Shown here in pieces: positions 34,087-43,229 of a stretch of 64,000 bases of DNA. Every line of letters begins with the position of its first letter. The first letter of the stretch is position 1. A program made the position numbers and the translations under genes. The notes under the pieces are model-generated. The model ran no database searches and was not told the DNA's origin. It saw only the letters and a list, made by a program, of their open reading frames with translations. Source of the stretch: Paenibacillus mucilaginosus 3016 (GTDB lineage: Bacteria > Bacillota > Bacilli > Paenibacillales > NBRC-103111); the NCBI RefSeq assembly GCF_000250655.1, contig NC_016935.1:1258001-1322000 (forward strand), written 5' to 3'.

Positions 34087-34833
34087 TTACAGCTTCAGCA
34101 TAGCGGCCATCTTCTCCTGGTTGAGCAGGTTGCCCACATAGAAGTCGCCGAACTCGCCGAAGCGCGCGCTGGTCTCGTCGAAGCGCATCTCGTGCACGAT
34201 CTTCTTGAACTGCAGCGGGTCCTCCGCGAACAGCGTGACGCCCCACTCCCAATCGTCGAGGCCGATGGAGCCGCTGATGATCTGCTTCACTTTGCCGGCA
34301 TAGTTGCGGCCGATCATGCCGTGGCCGCGCATGAAGTTGCGGCGCTCTTCGGCCGACAGCATGTACCAGTTGTCATTGCCTTCGCGGCGCTTGTTCATCG
34401 GATAGAAGCAGATATGCTTCGCCTTCGGCAGCGTCGGCTTCAGGCGGGCAAGGATGTCCGGATCCTGCATCGGATCGGTGCCGGGCTTCGCCATGTAACC
34501 GCCGAGCTCGACTACGGACACATACGAATACGTCGGTACGGTGACCTGGGCGAAGATCGTTTTGTTGAACTCGGTCTCCAGTTCGTTCAGCTCATCCAGT
34601 GTCTCGCGCAGGTGCATGAAGACGAAGTCCGCCTTCTGCCCGACGATCGAGAAGAACGCGGTGCTGCCCTGCTTGGCGTCTTCCGTGTCCTGGTAGCGGC
34701 GCAGCAGACCGTACAGCTCGTCCTCTGCGCGGCCTCTCTCCGAAGCGGTCAGGCTCTTCCAGGCGTTCCAGTCGATCGCGCGGAAGTCATGCAGGCAGTA
34801 CCAGCCTTCCAGGGTGTTGATGACTTCACTCAT
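34087..34833 (-). CDS. chdC: Coproheme decarboxylase (HemQ/ChdC)
   Basis: 248 residues, chlorite-dismutase fold. Y144 in CFYPMNKRR is the catalytic tyrosine and H171 in [10 protein letters not shown] the proximal heme ligand, each one residue off the known Geobacillus numbering; length is the same. It converts coproheme III to heme b with H2O2, the final step of the coproporphyrin-dependent pathway of Gram-positives. Start ATG 34833 with AAAGGAGA 8 bp upstream; a longer frame is unsupported. Confidence 0.93.
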   Translation of the reverse strand: MSEVINTLEGWYCLHDFRAIDWNAWKSLTASERGRAEDELYGLLRRYQDTEDAKQGSTAFFSIVGQKADFVFMHLRETLDELNELETEFNKTIFAQVTVPTYSYVSVVELGGYMAKPGTDPMQDPDILARLKPTLPKAKHICFYPMNKRREGNDNWYMLSAEERRNFMRGHGMIGRNYAGKVKQIISGSIGLDDWEWGVTLFAEDPLQFKKIVHEMRFDETSARFGEFGDFYVGNLLNQEKMAAMLKL

Positions 34834-35036
34834 GGGGATCTCTCCTTTGTATGTAGGGGGATAGGTTGCTCCGACAGACAGTATTTCTTGCCTCACCATT
34901 GTAGCGAAAAGCGCCCCAAAGGGCAAATAAACCCAGGTGAAGATTCTCTGAATTCTTGGGCGGAGCAGTGGTGCAGGGTAAACATTGGATGGGCTCCTGC
35001 CGATATATTCTATAGAAGAAAGAGGGGGACTGCCGC

Positions 35037-35153
35037 ATGCGGACGATCAGCACATTTCATCTCGGTATTCTGTGGGGAGTCCTCCTCAGCCTGCCCTTGT
35101 GGGCGGCGATCATCGGCTGGTTCAGGCTGATCTGGTCGCTGCTGGCCGGGTAG
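35037..35153 (+). CDS. Small single-pass membrane protein (38 residues), putative
   Basis: [20 protein letters not shown] followed by [18 protein letters not shown]: one hydrophobic helix with tryptophans at both borders and a basic N-terminus. AGAGGGGG lies about 9 bp before the ATG. Short, so chance cannot be excluded, but the ribosome site and the clean membrane helix support it. No family recognised. Located between divergent chdC and the YuiB-like gene. Confidence 0.5.
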   Translation: MRTISTFHLGILWGVLLSLPLWAAIIGWFRLIWSLLAG

Positions 35154-35269
35154 TTCCCGTACGAAGCCGGGAATTTGCCGCCGTGAAAACGAGTTCAACA
35201 AGCGTTCACTTTACCCTGATGCCGTTTTTTTATACAATGGGACCATAAGGATAAAAGGGAGTGTTCGCC

Positions 35270-35554
35270 TTGCTGCAGTTGATTATCGTAACCGTGCTGC
35301 TGTTCGTTCTCTTCTTCGGGCTCGGTTTTATACTAAACATGCTCATGAAAACCACCTGGTTCCCGATCTACGGGTACATTGCCCTGGTCATCGGGCTTGT
35401 CGTCTACTGGGGCTGGGGGACCGGTTCACTGGCCTCGAACCTCTCCGAGTACTCGATCGTCGACTATGTTCCTGCTGTCGGAGGTCTCATCGGGGCGGTC
35501 CTGAGCGGCTCCACGATCAAGTACCTGCGCACGAACGGCTACAAAATGTTTTAA
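35270..35554 (+). CDS. yuiB: YuiB-like membrane protein
   Basis: 94 residues, three helices. LLFVLFFGLGFILNMLMKTTWFP and the end GGLIGAVLSGSTIKYLRTNGYKMF closely follow B. subtilis YuiB. Function unknown. The TTG at 35270 has AAGGGAG 8 bp upstream and is preferred over a GTG at 35261 that would overlap that site. Confidence 0.82.
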   Translation: MLQLIIVTVLLFVLFFGLGFILNMLMKTTWFPIYGYIALVIGLVVYWGWGTGSLASNLSEYSIVDYVPAVGGLIGAVLSGSTIKYLRTNGYKMF

Positions 35555-35597
35555 TGAACTGCGGATACAGCATGCTTTCATGAACGTTGGACGACGG

Positions 35598-35627
35598 GCC
35601 CTGCCTACTAGGCGGGGCTTTGCTTTT
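35598..35627 (+). terminator. Terminator after yuiB
   Basis: GCCCTGCC tacta GGCGGGGC followed by TTTGCTTTT. Confidence 0.8.
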
Positions 35628-35740
35628 CAAATAAACGAGCACCCTGGACGCCGCTCCTTCTTTTTCCTCCTACAAGGATAGACCCGCCTATGCTAAAATG
35701 AAGAGTAAGACTCAACACACGGATGGGGTTTTGACCAGAA

Positions 35741-37249
35741 ATGCGGATTACAAATGGGCTCCACTTTAGTGAATATCACCGCTTCTGCGTGCTGCGCGAT
35801 TTCTCGCTGAGCCCCTTGGACTACAAGGTGCTCGCGACGATGTACCAGCCGATGATCGGTGCCTACGCGGTCGCCGTCTACCAGACGCTCTTCCAGCAGC
35901 TGCCTGCGGACAAGGTCGGATGCTCGCCTATGGAGCAGCAGCGCAAGCTCTTCATGGCGCTCGAGCTCGAGTCCGGGGAGCGGGGCCGCCAGCAGTTCAT
36001 CGAGATGACGTCGAAGCTCGAGGCGGTCGGCCTGCTGAAGACGTGCAGACGGTTTGCTGCCGCTTCGGAAGACTATGTTTATGAATATACGCTGTTCCCG
36101 CCGCTTCCGCCGGGCGAATTCTTCCGCAACCAGCATCTGACGCTGCTGCTGAGGGACAAGGTCGGCAAGTATACGGTATTCGCTCTGCGGGACGACCTCC
36201 TGATGCCGGCGGCCGAGGATCTCAAGGATGCGAACACGGAGAATCTCTCGGTTCCGTTCTACGATCTGTTCCGGCTCAATACGCAGGTGATCGACTACGA
36301 GCTGGAGCAGGCCTTCTTCGAGGCATCCGCTGCGGGGGCTAAGGAGAGCAAACCGGAGCTGGCTCCGAAGGGCTTCCAGTACGCGGAGATCATCATGCAC
36401 TTCCCGAGCTATTCGGCGAACCGCGAATACGTGGAGCAGCTCAAATATGAGCCGGAGCAGATGGCGACGCTGAATTTCGTGGCGAAGAAGTACAACCTGT
36501 ACCTGACCGACCTGTGCCGGCTGCTCGATGAGGACGGGGTGTTCGACGAGCGGGGGCAGATCAATCTCGATCTGCTGCAGGCGAAGGCCAACCAGACCTT
36601 CCTGGCCGACCGCAAGCGCAGCGACGAGCGGAAGCTCGTGCTCGCCAAGATGGAAGGCACGAAGCCGAAGTCGGATCAGGCCGCGGGAGAGGCGGACGGG
36701 GAAGCCTCGGGCGACAAGGTCGTCGAGATGGAGTTCTATCTGGAAGTGCCCGACAAGTTCGTGGGCGAATGCAACCAGCATCAATACAACTATATTCTGC
36801 GCAATGAGCCGTATACGTTCCTGCTCGACATGATCTTCTCCAATGGCTCGGTGCCGACGAAGCTGCTTGAGATCATCGCCGAGATCGTGCTTGTGAACGG
36901 ACTCCCGGAACCGGTGATTAACGTACTTATTCATTATATTTATGTCAATAAAAGATCTTGGTCCAAATCGTCGATCGTCGTGACCGCTACCGACATGCTC
37001 GGCAAGCAGGTCACGACGTTCGAAGGGGCGGTCCAGTATATCCGGGAGCAGGAGAAGTTCCAGCAGCAGCAGAAGGCCCGCGGGGCGGCGGCAGCCGGCG
37101 GCGCGAGTGCCAGAGGAGGACGCGGGCGACAGAAGCCGGTGATCCCGATTGTGAAGGAGACGGCGCCGAAGAAGCTGTCGGCGGCCGAGCAGGAGGAGCT
37201 GCGGCGGATGGCCGAGCAGCTCGACAGACAGCGCATCCGCAAGGAGTAG
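35741..37249 (+). CDS. dnaB: Replication initiation and membrane attachment protein DnaB
   Basis: 502 residues. N-terminal winged-helix part (HFSEYHRFCVLRDFSLSPLDYKVLATMYQPMIGAYAVAVY) and two DDBH repeats, the second around residues 340-430 with FVGECNQHQYNYILRNEPYTFLLDMIFSNG and HYIYVNKRSW. It is the Bacillota primosome protein that loads the replicative helicase with DnaD and DnaI, not the E. coli DnaB helicase. The C-terminus is low-complexity (QQQKARGAAAAGGASARGGRGRQ) and basic. It is followed 43 bp later by dnaI, the standard operon. Confidence 0.94.
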   Translation: MRITNGLHFSEYHRFCVLRDFSLSPLDYKVLATMYQPMIGAYAVAVYQTLFQQLPADKVGCSPMEQQRKLFMALELESGERGRQQFIEMTSKLEAVGLLKTCRRFAAASEDYVYEYTLFPPLPPGEFFRNQHLTLLLRDKVGKYTVFALRDDLLMPAAEDLKDANTENLSVPFYDLFRLNTQVIDYELEQAFFEASAAGAKESKPELAPKGFQYAEIIMHFPSYSANREYVEQLKYEPEQMATLNFVAKKYNLYLTDLCRLLDEDGVFDERGQINLDLLQAKANQTFLADRKRSDERKLVLAKMEGTKPKSDQAAGEADGEASGDKVVEMEFYLEVPDKFVGECNQHQYNYILRNEPYTFLLDMIFSNGSVPTKLLEIIAEIVLVNGLPEPVINVLIHYIYVNKRSWSKSSIVVTATDMLGKQVTTFEGAVQYIREQEKFQQQQKARGAAAAGGASARGGRGRQKPVIPIVKETAPKKLSAAEQEELRRMAEQLDRQRIRKE

Positions 37250-37292
37250 CGGCGTGAGAGGAACAAGGACATCTTGGGAGAGGTGAAGCCGG

Positions 37293-38249
37293 ATGGAATC
37301 GCTAGGGGAATTGCTGAGCAGAGGGCAGGGACGCAGACTGCTGCAGCAGGCGGAGGACAAGCTGCGCGAAGTGGCGACCAATCCGCTGATCGTGAAGCTG
37401 CGGCAGAAGCACCCGCAGCTCGATTATCAGACGATGAAGCTTAACCTGAACAAGCTGCATCAATATGTGAAGGAATACGAGAACTGTTCGAACTGTCCGG
37501 GGCTGGGCAGCTGCCCGAACGACATGCAGGGCCATTACTCGATGCTCTCGGTGGAGCCGGGGGAAGACCGGACCCGTGTGCATGACCAGAAGGTGGCCTG
37601 TAAGAAGTTCGTCGCCCACGAAGCCCAGCAGGCGGTCCGCAAGCGGATCCGCAGCTTCTATGTGGACGAGCGGGCGCTCTCCGAGGGTTATTCGACCCTT
37701 GAGATTATCGACAAGGACGATGAGCGGCAGCCGGCGGTGCAGCAGCTGCTGCGCTACATCTTCCGCACGCGCCAGGAAGGGCTGCAGAAGACCGGCCTGT
37801 ACCTCGAGGGGCACTTCGGGACGGGCAAGACGTTCCTCATGTGCTACATGCTGCATGAGCTGGCGCTCGACGGGTTCACCGGGGCGATCGTCTATATGCC
37901 GGATTTTGCGGAGGACCTCAAGTCGATGTTCAATGATCCGCTGAGGCTCAAGGAGACGATCGACATCCTGAAGGAGACCGATCTGCTCGTCTTCGACGAC
38001 ATGGGGGCGGAGAACCTGAACCCTTGGCTGCGGGACCACGTCATGGGCGCCATCCTCAACTACCGGATGAACCGCAAGCCGACCTTCTTCACTTCGAACC
38101 ATGACCTCGATGCCCTCGAGAAGCACTTCAGCTTCACGAGCAAGGACGGGGACGAGGAATTCAAAGGGCGGCGCATCATGGACCGGATCCGGCCGTTCGT
38201 GGAAGTCGTTTCGGTGTCCGGCTATAACAAGCGGGGCTCGGTCTCCTGA
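37293..38249 (+). CDS. dnaI: Primosomal helicase loader DnaI
   Basis: 318 residues. N-terminal zinc-binding region with C65, C68, C74 and C103 (CSNCPGLGSC...VACKKF). C-terminal AAA+ domain: Walker A GHFGTGKT (173-180), Walker B LLVFDDMG (231-238) and sensor FFTSNHDL. It opens and loads the DnaC-type replicative helicase at the origin with DnaB and DnaD. GGGAGAGGTG precedes the ATG by about 8 bp. Terminator at 38287. Confidence 0.95.
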   Translation: MESLGELLSRGQGRRLLQQAEDKLREVATNPLIVKLRQKHPQLDYQTMKLNLNKLHQYVKEYENCSNCPGLGSCPNDMQGHYSMLSVEPGEDRTRVHDQKVACKKFVAHEAQQAVRKRIRSFYVDERALSEGYSTLEIIDKDDERQPAVQQLLRYIFRTRQEGLQKTGLYLEGHFGTGKTFLMCYMLHELALDGFTGAIVYMPDFAEDLKSMFNDPLRLKETIDILKETDLLVFDDMGAENLNPWLRDHVMGAILNYRMNRKPTFFTSNHDLDALEKHFSFTSKDGDEEFKGRRIMDRIRPFVEVVSVSGYNKRGSVS

Positions 38250-38286
38250 AGAACCGCCCCCTGCTGACCGGCAGGGGCCGGCATAC

Positions 38287-38328
38287 AAAAAAGCCTCTTT
38301 CGCCCAGCGGGCGGAAGAGGCCTTTTTA
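38287..38328. terminator. Bidirectional terminator between dnaI and a small minus-strand gene
   Basis: AAAAAGCCTCTT, inner GCCC / GGGC, then AAGAGGCCTTTTT. Confidence 0.88.
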
Positions 38329-38344
38329 TACTGTTCAGGAATCG

Positions 38345-38494
38345 TTACTTGACCAGCAGCGAGATGACCGTTGCCGCAACACCGATCAGGAAGAGGATGA
38401 TGAAGAATACGCCGAAACCCATGGCCGTATCCATCAGATCGTCCCGGCCTTCCTCATACACGTGCAGCTCCGGGTGTTTCGGATCGTTCGTCAT
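38345..38494 (-). CDS. Small membrane protein, 49 residues (possibly YqzM-like)
   Basis: MTNDPKHPELHVYEEGRDDL followed by MDTAMGFGVFFIILFLIGVAATVISLLVK: a charged N-terminus, then one membrane helix. AAGGAGGT lies 7 bp before the ATG, an excellent site, and the frame ends right at the shared terminator, so this is a real gene missed by length cut-offs. The pattern R-D-D-x-x-D-x-x-x-GF before the helix recalls YqzM-type proteins, a tentative match. Function unknown. Confidence 0.78.
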   Translation of the reverse strand: MTNDPKHPELHVYEEGRDDLMDTAMGFGVFFIILFLIGVAATVISLLVK

Positions 38495-38592
38495 GACAAG
38501 TACCTCCTTGACACACATATAGAATTAGTATACCCAAATTTCAAGAGGCATGTAAAGGACAGGAAGTGACAATTGTGCAAACTTTGGTCCGG

Positions 38593-38620
38593 TTGAAATG
38601 TGGGACTGATGTGGTATACT
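38593..38620 (+). promoter_or_regulatory. trxA promoter
   Basis: TTGAAA, 16-bp spacer, TATACT, 41 bp upstream of the trxA start. Confidence 0.65.
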
Positions 38621-38661
38621 TTACATGTTGACTTTATTCCGCAAAAGGAGAGATTTGAACT

Positions 38662-38979
38662 ATGGCTATCGTGAATGTATCTGACCAGTCCTTCGGCGCT
38701 GAAGTAGAAGGATCCGGTACGGTTCTTGTTGATTTTTGGGCTCCTTGGTGCGGACCGTGCAAAATGATCGCTCCTGTCCTCGAGGAGCTGGATAAAGAGA
38801 TTGGCGAAAGCGTCAAAATCGCGAAAGTAAACGTGGACGACAACCCGGAATCCGCATCCCGCTTCGGCGTGATGAGCATCCCGACGCTGATCGTCTTCAA
38901 GGACGGCCAGCCGGTGGATAAGGTTGTCGGCTTCCAGTCCAAGGACGCGCTGAAGAACGTGCTGAGCCGCCATCAATAA
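38662..38979 (+). CDS. trxA: Thioredoxin
   Basis: 105 residues, canonical active site WC30GPC33K, cis-proline in SIPTLIVF and C-terminal [15 protein letters not shown]. General cytoplasmic disulfide reductase. AAAGGAGAG precedes the ATG by 10 bp. Next to uvrC, as in B. subtilis. Confidence 0.96.
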   Translation: MAIVNVSDQSFGAEVEGSGTVLVDFWAPWCGPCKMIAPVLEELDKEIGESVKIAKVNVDDNPESASRFGVMSIPTLIVFKDGQPVDKVVGFQSKDALKNVLSRHQ

Positions 38980-39063
38980 GAGGCAGCGACGCATCTCGCC
39001 GTGATGACGAAAGTGTAAGGGAGCAAGGCTTGGCGCGATTTTACACTTTCTGAGTCATGAACC

Positions 39064-39102
39064 AAAGCTCTTTTTCTGCTATGCTGGGAAAAAGAGCTTT
39101 TT
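39064..39102 (+). terminator. Terminator between trxA and uvrC
   Basis: AAAGCTCTTTTTC / GAAAAAGAGCTTT with 11-nt loop and T tail. A further partial dyad (AAAGTGTAA ... TTACACTTT, about 39009-39051) lies just before. Confidence 0.85.
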
Positions 39103-39147
39103 GCCGTTGTCCTCCGCGGACCGGCAGGGAAAGGGGAGAAACCGAAG

Positions 39148-41160
39148 ATGACGACAACACAGGGGGAGCTGACTCCGGAGGAGCGCCGCAAGGTGCGGGA
39201 GAGCATCAAGAACAAGCTGGCGCTCGTACCGGAGCAGCCAGGCTGTTATTTGATGAAGAACCGCGACGGCAAGGTGATCTATGTCGGCAAGGCGAAGGTG
39301 CTGCGCAACCGGCTGCGGTCCTATTTTACCGGGAGCCATACGATCAAGACGCAGCTGCTCGTCAGCGAGATTGTTGACTTCGAATATATTGTAACCGCAA
39401 GCAACATGGAAGCTCTCATTCTGGAATGCAATCTGATCAAAAAGTACTATCCGCGTTATAACGTGCTGCTCAAGGACGACAAGTCCTTTCCCTATATCAA
39501 GATTACGAACGAGAAGCATCCGCGCCTCGAGGTGACCCGGCGGGTGGTGAAGGACAAGGGCAAGTATTTCGGCCCCTACCCGAACCCCTATGCGGCGAAC
39601 ATGACGATGAAGCTGCTCGAGCGCCTGTATCCGCTGCGCAAGTGCCGCACCCTGCCGGATAAAGTGTGTCTATATTACCATCTCGGTCAATGCGTCGCCC
39701 CCTGTGAGTATGAGGTAGAACAGGAGACCTATGACAAGATGGTCACGGAGATCGCGAAGTTCCTGAACGGCGGGCATAACGAGATCAAGAAGGAGCTCAG
39801 CCGGAAGATGCAGGAGGCGGCGGAGGAGCTGAACTTCGAACGGGCGAAGGAGCTGCGCGACCAGATCCAGCATATCGACACCGTCATGGAGAAGCAGAAG
39901 ATCACGACGACGGATGCGACGGACCGGGACGTCTTCGGCTTCGCGGTCGAGAAGGGCTGGATGTGCGTTCAGATCCTCTACATGCGCCAGGGCAAGCTGA
40001 TCGGACGCCATGCGTCGATGTTCCCCTACTACGGCGAGGCTTACGAGGATTTCCTGTCGTTCGTCACGCAGTACTACAGTGATAATCCGGCGCTGCCGAA
40101 GGAAGTGTTCCTGCCTTCGTGGGGCGAGGACGAGGCGGGGGCGGAAGGTGAAGCGGCCGCTGCGGCCGAGCGTGCGGAAGGGACCGGAACAGCCGAGGCC
40201 GCAGCCCCGCAGGGGGACGAGGAAGCCGCGCCGGAGTCGAAGAAGTACATCAAGGAAGCGCTCGAGAGCTGGCTGAAGGTCAAGGTTCATGTGCCGCGCC
40301 GCGGACTCAAGAAGAACATGGTCGACATGGCGAACGAGAATGCGAAGGTCGCGCTCGATGAGAAGTTCCGGCTGCTCGCCCGGGACGAGGAACGGACGGT
40401 GAAGGCCGTCGAGAATCTCGGCGAATATCTCGGCACGGGCACGGTCCGGCGCATCGAAGCGTTCGACAACTCGAACATCCAGGGCTCCGACCCGGTATCG
40501 GCGATGGTCGTCTTCACCGACGGCAAGCCGGACCGCAAGGAGTACCGCAAGTACAAAATCCGGACCGTACAGGGCCCGGACGACTACGAGACGATGCGGG
40601 AAGTGGTCCGCCGGCGGTATGAGCGCGTCCTGAAGGAAGGCCTGACGATGCCGGATCTCATCGTCATCGACGGCGGCCGGGGCCACCTGTCGGCTGCGGT
40701 CGATGTGCTTGAGAACGAGCTGGGTCTCTACATCCCGGTCTGCGGTCTCGTCAAGGACGCGAAGCACAAGACGGCCCAGCTCCTGATGGGCGACCCGGCC
40801 GAGGTGGTTCCGCTGCCGCGGGACAGCCAGGAGTTCTACCTGCTGCAGCGCATCCAGGAAGAGGTGCACCGCTTCGCGATTACGTTCCACCGGGAGACCC
40901 GGGCGAAGTCGATGGTCGTCTCGACGCTTGATTCGGTGCCGGGGATCGGCGAGAAGCGGCGCAAGGCGCTCCTGAAGCACTTCGGCTCGCTCAAAAAAAT
41001 AAAAGAGGCTCAGCCCGAAGACTTTAAGCCTCTTGGTATTGGAGAAAAGCTGGCCTTGACCATCCTCCAGACCTTGAACGGGACGGAAGGGGAGGCTACG
41101 GCTGGGGAGCCGGAGGAAGCGGATCCGGCGGCAGCTCCAGGGGAGCACGCGGAGGCTTAA
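39148..41160 (+). CDS. uvrC: Excinuclease ABC subunit C
   Basis: 670 residues. GIY-YIG nuclease domain at the N-terminus ([20 protein letters not shown], about 30-49), Cys-rich [26 protein letters not shown] motif near 205-240 ([17 protein letters not shown]), RNase H-like 5' nuclease domain ([32 protein letters not shown]), and helix-hairpin-helix [20 protein letters not shown] near 595. It makes both incisions in nucleotide excision repair. An Ala/Glu-rich insert (about residues 330-366) is extra compared with B. subtilis UvrC. Its last 65 bp overlap the convergent CPBP gene. Confidence 0.95.
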   Translation: MTTTQGELTPEERRKVRESIKNKLALVPEQPGCYLMKNRDGKVIYVGKAKVLRNRLRSYFTGSHTIKTQLLVSEIVDFEYIVTASNMEALILECNLIKKYYPRYNVLLKDDKSFPYIKITNEKHPRLEVTRRVVKDKGKYFGPYPNPYAANMTMKLLERLYPLRKCRTLPDKVCLYYHLGQCVAPCEYEVEQETYDKMVTEIAKFLNGGHNEIKKELSRKMQEAAEELNFERAKELRDQIQHIDTVMEKQKITTTDATDRDVFGFAVEKGWMCVQILYMRQGKLIGRHASMFPYYGEAYEDFLSFVTQYYSDNPALPKEVFLPSWGEDEAGAEGEAAAAAERAEGTGTAEAAAPQGDEEAAPESKKYIKEALESWLKVKVHVPRRGLKKNMVDMANENAKVALDEKFRLLARDEERTVKAVENLGEYLGTGTVRRIEAFDNSNIQGSDPVSAMVVFTDGKPDRKEYRKYKIRTVQGPDDYETMREVVRRRYERVLKEGLTMPDLIVIDGGRGHLSAAVDVLENELGLYIPVCGLVKDAKHKTAQLLMGDPAEVVPLPRDSQEFYLLQRIQEEVHRFAITFHRETRAKSMVVSTLDSVPGIGEKRRKALLKHFGSLKKIKEAQPEDFKPLGIGEKLALTILQTLNGTEGEATAGEPEEADPAAAPGEHAEA

Positions 41161-42778
41161 GCTTCGGCCCGAAGCGGGCGTGCAGCCAGGAGAGCAGCCA
41201 GCCTGCCAGAGCAGGTACGAGCAGGTATCCCGCTCCGATGGCGGTGTTCACGCTGCTGCCGGTGATCATCAGCGACAGGCCCATCAGGATGGAATCCATC
41301 GCCGCATGGGCGAAGATCGCCGTCAGGAAGCCGTAGCGCAGGAACACATAGCCGAAGATGAGGCCGATGACGGTCACTTCGATGAGCCGGGTGTACACCG
41401 GGTAGATCGGATACTGGGTGTGGCTCATCGCCCAGACGATGCTCGGCAGCAGGACGGCCAGGAAGCGGCTGCGCGTGACCGCCAGCACCAGGGCGATGCC
41501 GAGCAGGCGGTATACGGCCTCCTCCGAGATGGAGGCGGCCCAGGCCATCAGCGGGAAGATGCCGGGGACCCGCATGTTGTAGACGGAGTCGGCCGGGTCG
41601 CTCACGGCCCACACATCGAACAGCTCGGCGGCGGCGAAGAACATGACCTGCTGCAGGCCGAGCACGAACAGGCAGAAGAGGTACCCGCGGACCATGGCCG
41701 TACGGACGCTGTCCCCGAAGGAGACATCACTCCAGACCGGCCAGGGGTTCAGCCCTCTCCGCAGCCACAGCTGCCTGCCGGCCAGCAGGGACAGGTAAGT
41801 CGACACGGCCATGAACAGCACGAAGATGTTGACGAACCAGAGGTAGAAGACAGCCTGGGGTTCGGACGGTCCGCTGCCGTGCTCGGTACGGAAGGCCGGA
41901 AGCATGTTGAAGTTGTTGAGCACGTAGACTCCGGCGAAGATCAGGGTCAGGATCAGCCCGCGGCCGAACCGGATGTCGCGGCGCCCGCGGATGACCAGGA
42001 TGAAGGCGGTCAGGGTCATCACGGTGGACAGGCCCATCGAAATCCAGGTCATCAGGGAGGCCCTGTCATCCTGGGCGTTCTTCCAGGCGGTGAAGGTGTC
42101 AGGAACAGGAAACTCGGGACGGAACAAGGTGATCCGGCCCCGGGTTTCTTTGACGTGCAGTTCGAGGGGCGCGGAGCCGATGGAGTCCTCCTTGCTCCGG
42201 TAGATCCGGAGCGTATTGGGACCGGTCGCATCCGAGCCGCCCGAAACCAGTGCAAACGTATCGGGGGCATATCCTTGGTCGGCCATGGTTTTTCGGATCA
42301 CCGCCTCGGCATCCGGAGCGGGTTCCGAGAAGACGCCTTCACTGCGGGCTGTGGCCGAACGGCCGGTTTCCCAGCCGATGATGCGCCGGTTCGTATAGTT
42401 CACCTGGATGTAATGCGTCAGTCCGGTGCCGGGCTCGCCGATTTCGACCTCATAGAACTCCAGAGGCAGCTTCTCCCCGAAGCGTTTCTGATAGTCGTCG
42501 TACAGCCGCTCTTTTTGCAGGTACCCGCTGCGCTCCTTGACGGCCTGATAGATGACGATAGTTTCAGGCTCCGCGGCCGTCAGGCCCAGATGTTCCCGGG
42601 CAAAGCCCAGCGCCGCGCCTGCAGCCTGTTCCTTCGTAACGGAGGGAACGCCCTCGGTCACCTCCTCCATGCGTTCGGCATCTTCCATATAGGGGCTGAG
42701 CAGGTTCACGCCAAAATAGAGTAGGCATCCGATGACGGCCAGCAGCAGAAGGGACGGCTCCTTGAATCGCTTGGACAT
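41096..42778 (-). CDS. CPBP family intramembrane metalloprotease
   Basis: 560 residues. An N-terminal helix is followed by an extracellular region (about 30-230, YkoY/PepSY-like mixed alpha/beta) and then about eight helices. The Abi/CPBP motifs are present: SEEAVYRLL (EExxxR), MSHTQYP, and [10 protein letters not shown] (HxxxD), the metal-binding and catalytic residues of Rce1-like proteases. Start ATG 42778 with AAGGAGCTG 6 bp upstream. The Pro-rich C-terminus is encoded opposite the 3' end of uvrC. The substrate is unknown. Confidence 0.85.
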   Translation of the reverse strand: MSKRFKEPSLLLLAVIGCLLYFGVNLLSPYMEDAERMEEVTEGVPSVTKEQAAGAALGFAREHLGLTAAEPETIVIYQAVKERSGYLQKERLYDDYQKRFGEKLPLEFYEVEIGEPGTGLTHYIQVNYTNRRIIGWETGRSATARSEGVFSEPAPDAEAVIRKTMADQGYAPDTFALVSGGSDATGPNTLRIYRSKEDSIGSAPLELHVKETRGRITLFRPEFPVPDTFTAWKNAQDDRASLMTWISMGLSTVMTLTAFILVIRGRRDIRFGRGLILTLIFAGVYVLNNFNMLPAFRTEHGSGPSEPQAVFYLWFVNIFVLFMAVSTYLSLLAGRQLWLRRGLNPWPVWSDVSFGDSVRTAMVRGYLFCLFVLGLQQVMFFAAAELFDVWAVSDPADSVYNMRVPGIFPLMAWAASISEEAVYRLLGIALVLAVTRSRFLAVLLPSIVWAMSHTQYPIYPVYTRLIEVTVIGLIFGYVFLRYGFLTAIFAHAAMDSILMGLSLMITGSSVNTAIGAGYLLVPALAGWLLSWLHARFGPKLKPPRAPLELPPDPLPPAPQP

Positions 42779-43009
42779 GGTCAGCTCCTTCTTGGACAGG
42801 AATGGATGAGGTATATTATATTCTTCTAAATTAGCATACATGCTTCTGCGAAATCCAATGATTTCAAGAGCATGCGTTGGAAAACAGGTGATTGGGAGAG
42901 CGTCAATAGGTAGATAACGCTTACAAACAGCCTTTCCAGGGGATTATCGTGACTTTTAGGTGAATTAGGGCTTTGTGCTGCGGGGGAAAGAGGATTATAA
43001 TTCAAATCA
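42779..43009. other. Intergenic region upstream of the riboswitch, with promoter
   Basis: AT-rich, no gene. TTGTGC (42973-42978), 17-bp spacer, TATAAT (42996-43001) on the plus strand fits a promoter for the riboswitch-ktrB transcript. Confidence 0.6.
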
Positions 43010-43150
43010 ATTGAATAACAAGCCGAATTTCTTAATGAAAACGGGGGAACCATGAGTTTAGGGGTGAATTCATCCAAGCCGCATATGGCTGGATGATAGG
43101 GTGCCTGTACATCCGAATCCGTCAGCTAACCTCGTAGGCTTTGTTACAGG
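43010..43150 (+). promoter_or_regulatory. ydaO/yuaA-type c-di-AMP riboswitch
   Basis: Conserved blocks of this riboswitch class are present in order: CTTAAT, GGGGGAACCA, GGGGTGAATTCATC, ATAGGGTGCC, then CCGAATCCGTCAGCTAACCT followed by CGTAGGC. It lies 80 bp before ktrB and is followed by a hairpin and T8. In this class c-di-AMP binding turns off expression of K+ uptake genes by termination. Confidence 0.93.
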
Positions 43151-43190
43151 AACCTATTTTTTGGCATTGGGTTTCCAGTGTCTTTTTTTT
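43148..43190 (+). terminator. Expression-platform terminator of the riboswitch
   Basis: CAGGAACC / GGGTTTCCAG stem with a bulge and a 14-nt loop, followed by TGTC and T8. It sits between the aptamer and ktrB, as expected for transcriptional control. Confidence 0.7.
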
Positions 43191-43229
43191 GTGCAAAAAT
43201 CCTGATTTAAGAACCGAGGTGTTCGTTAT

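Noticed and set aside
35693..37381. Long minus-strand frame across dnaB
   Set aside because: Antisense shadow; Arg/Leu/His-rich composition and no domain.
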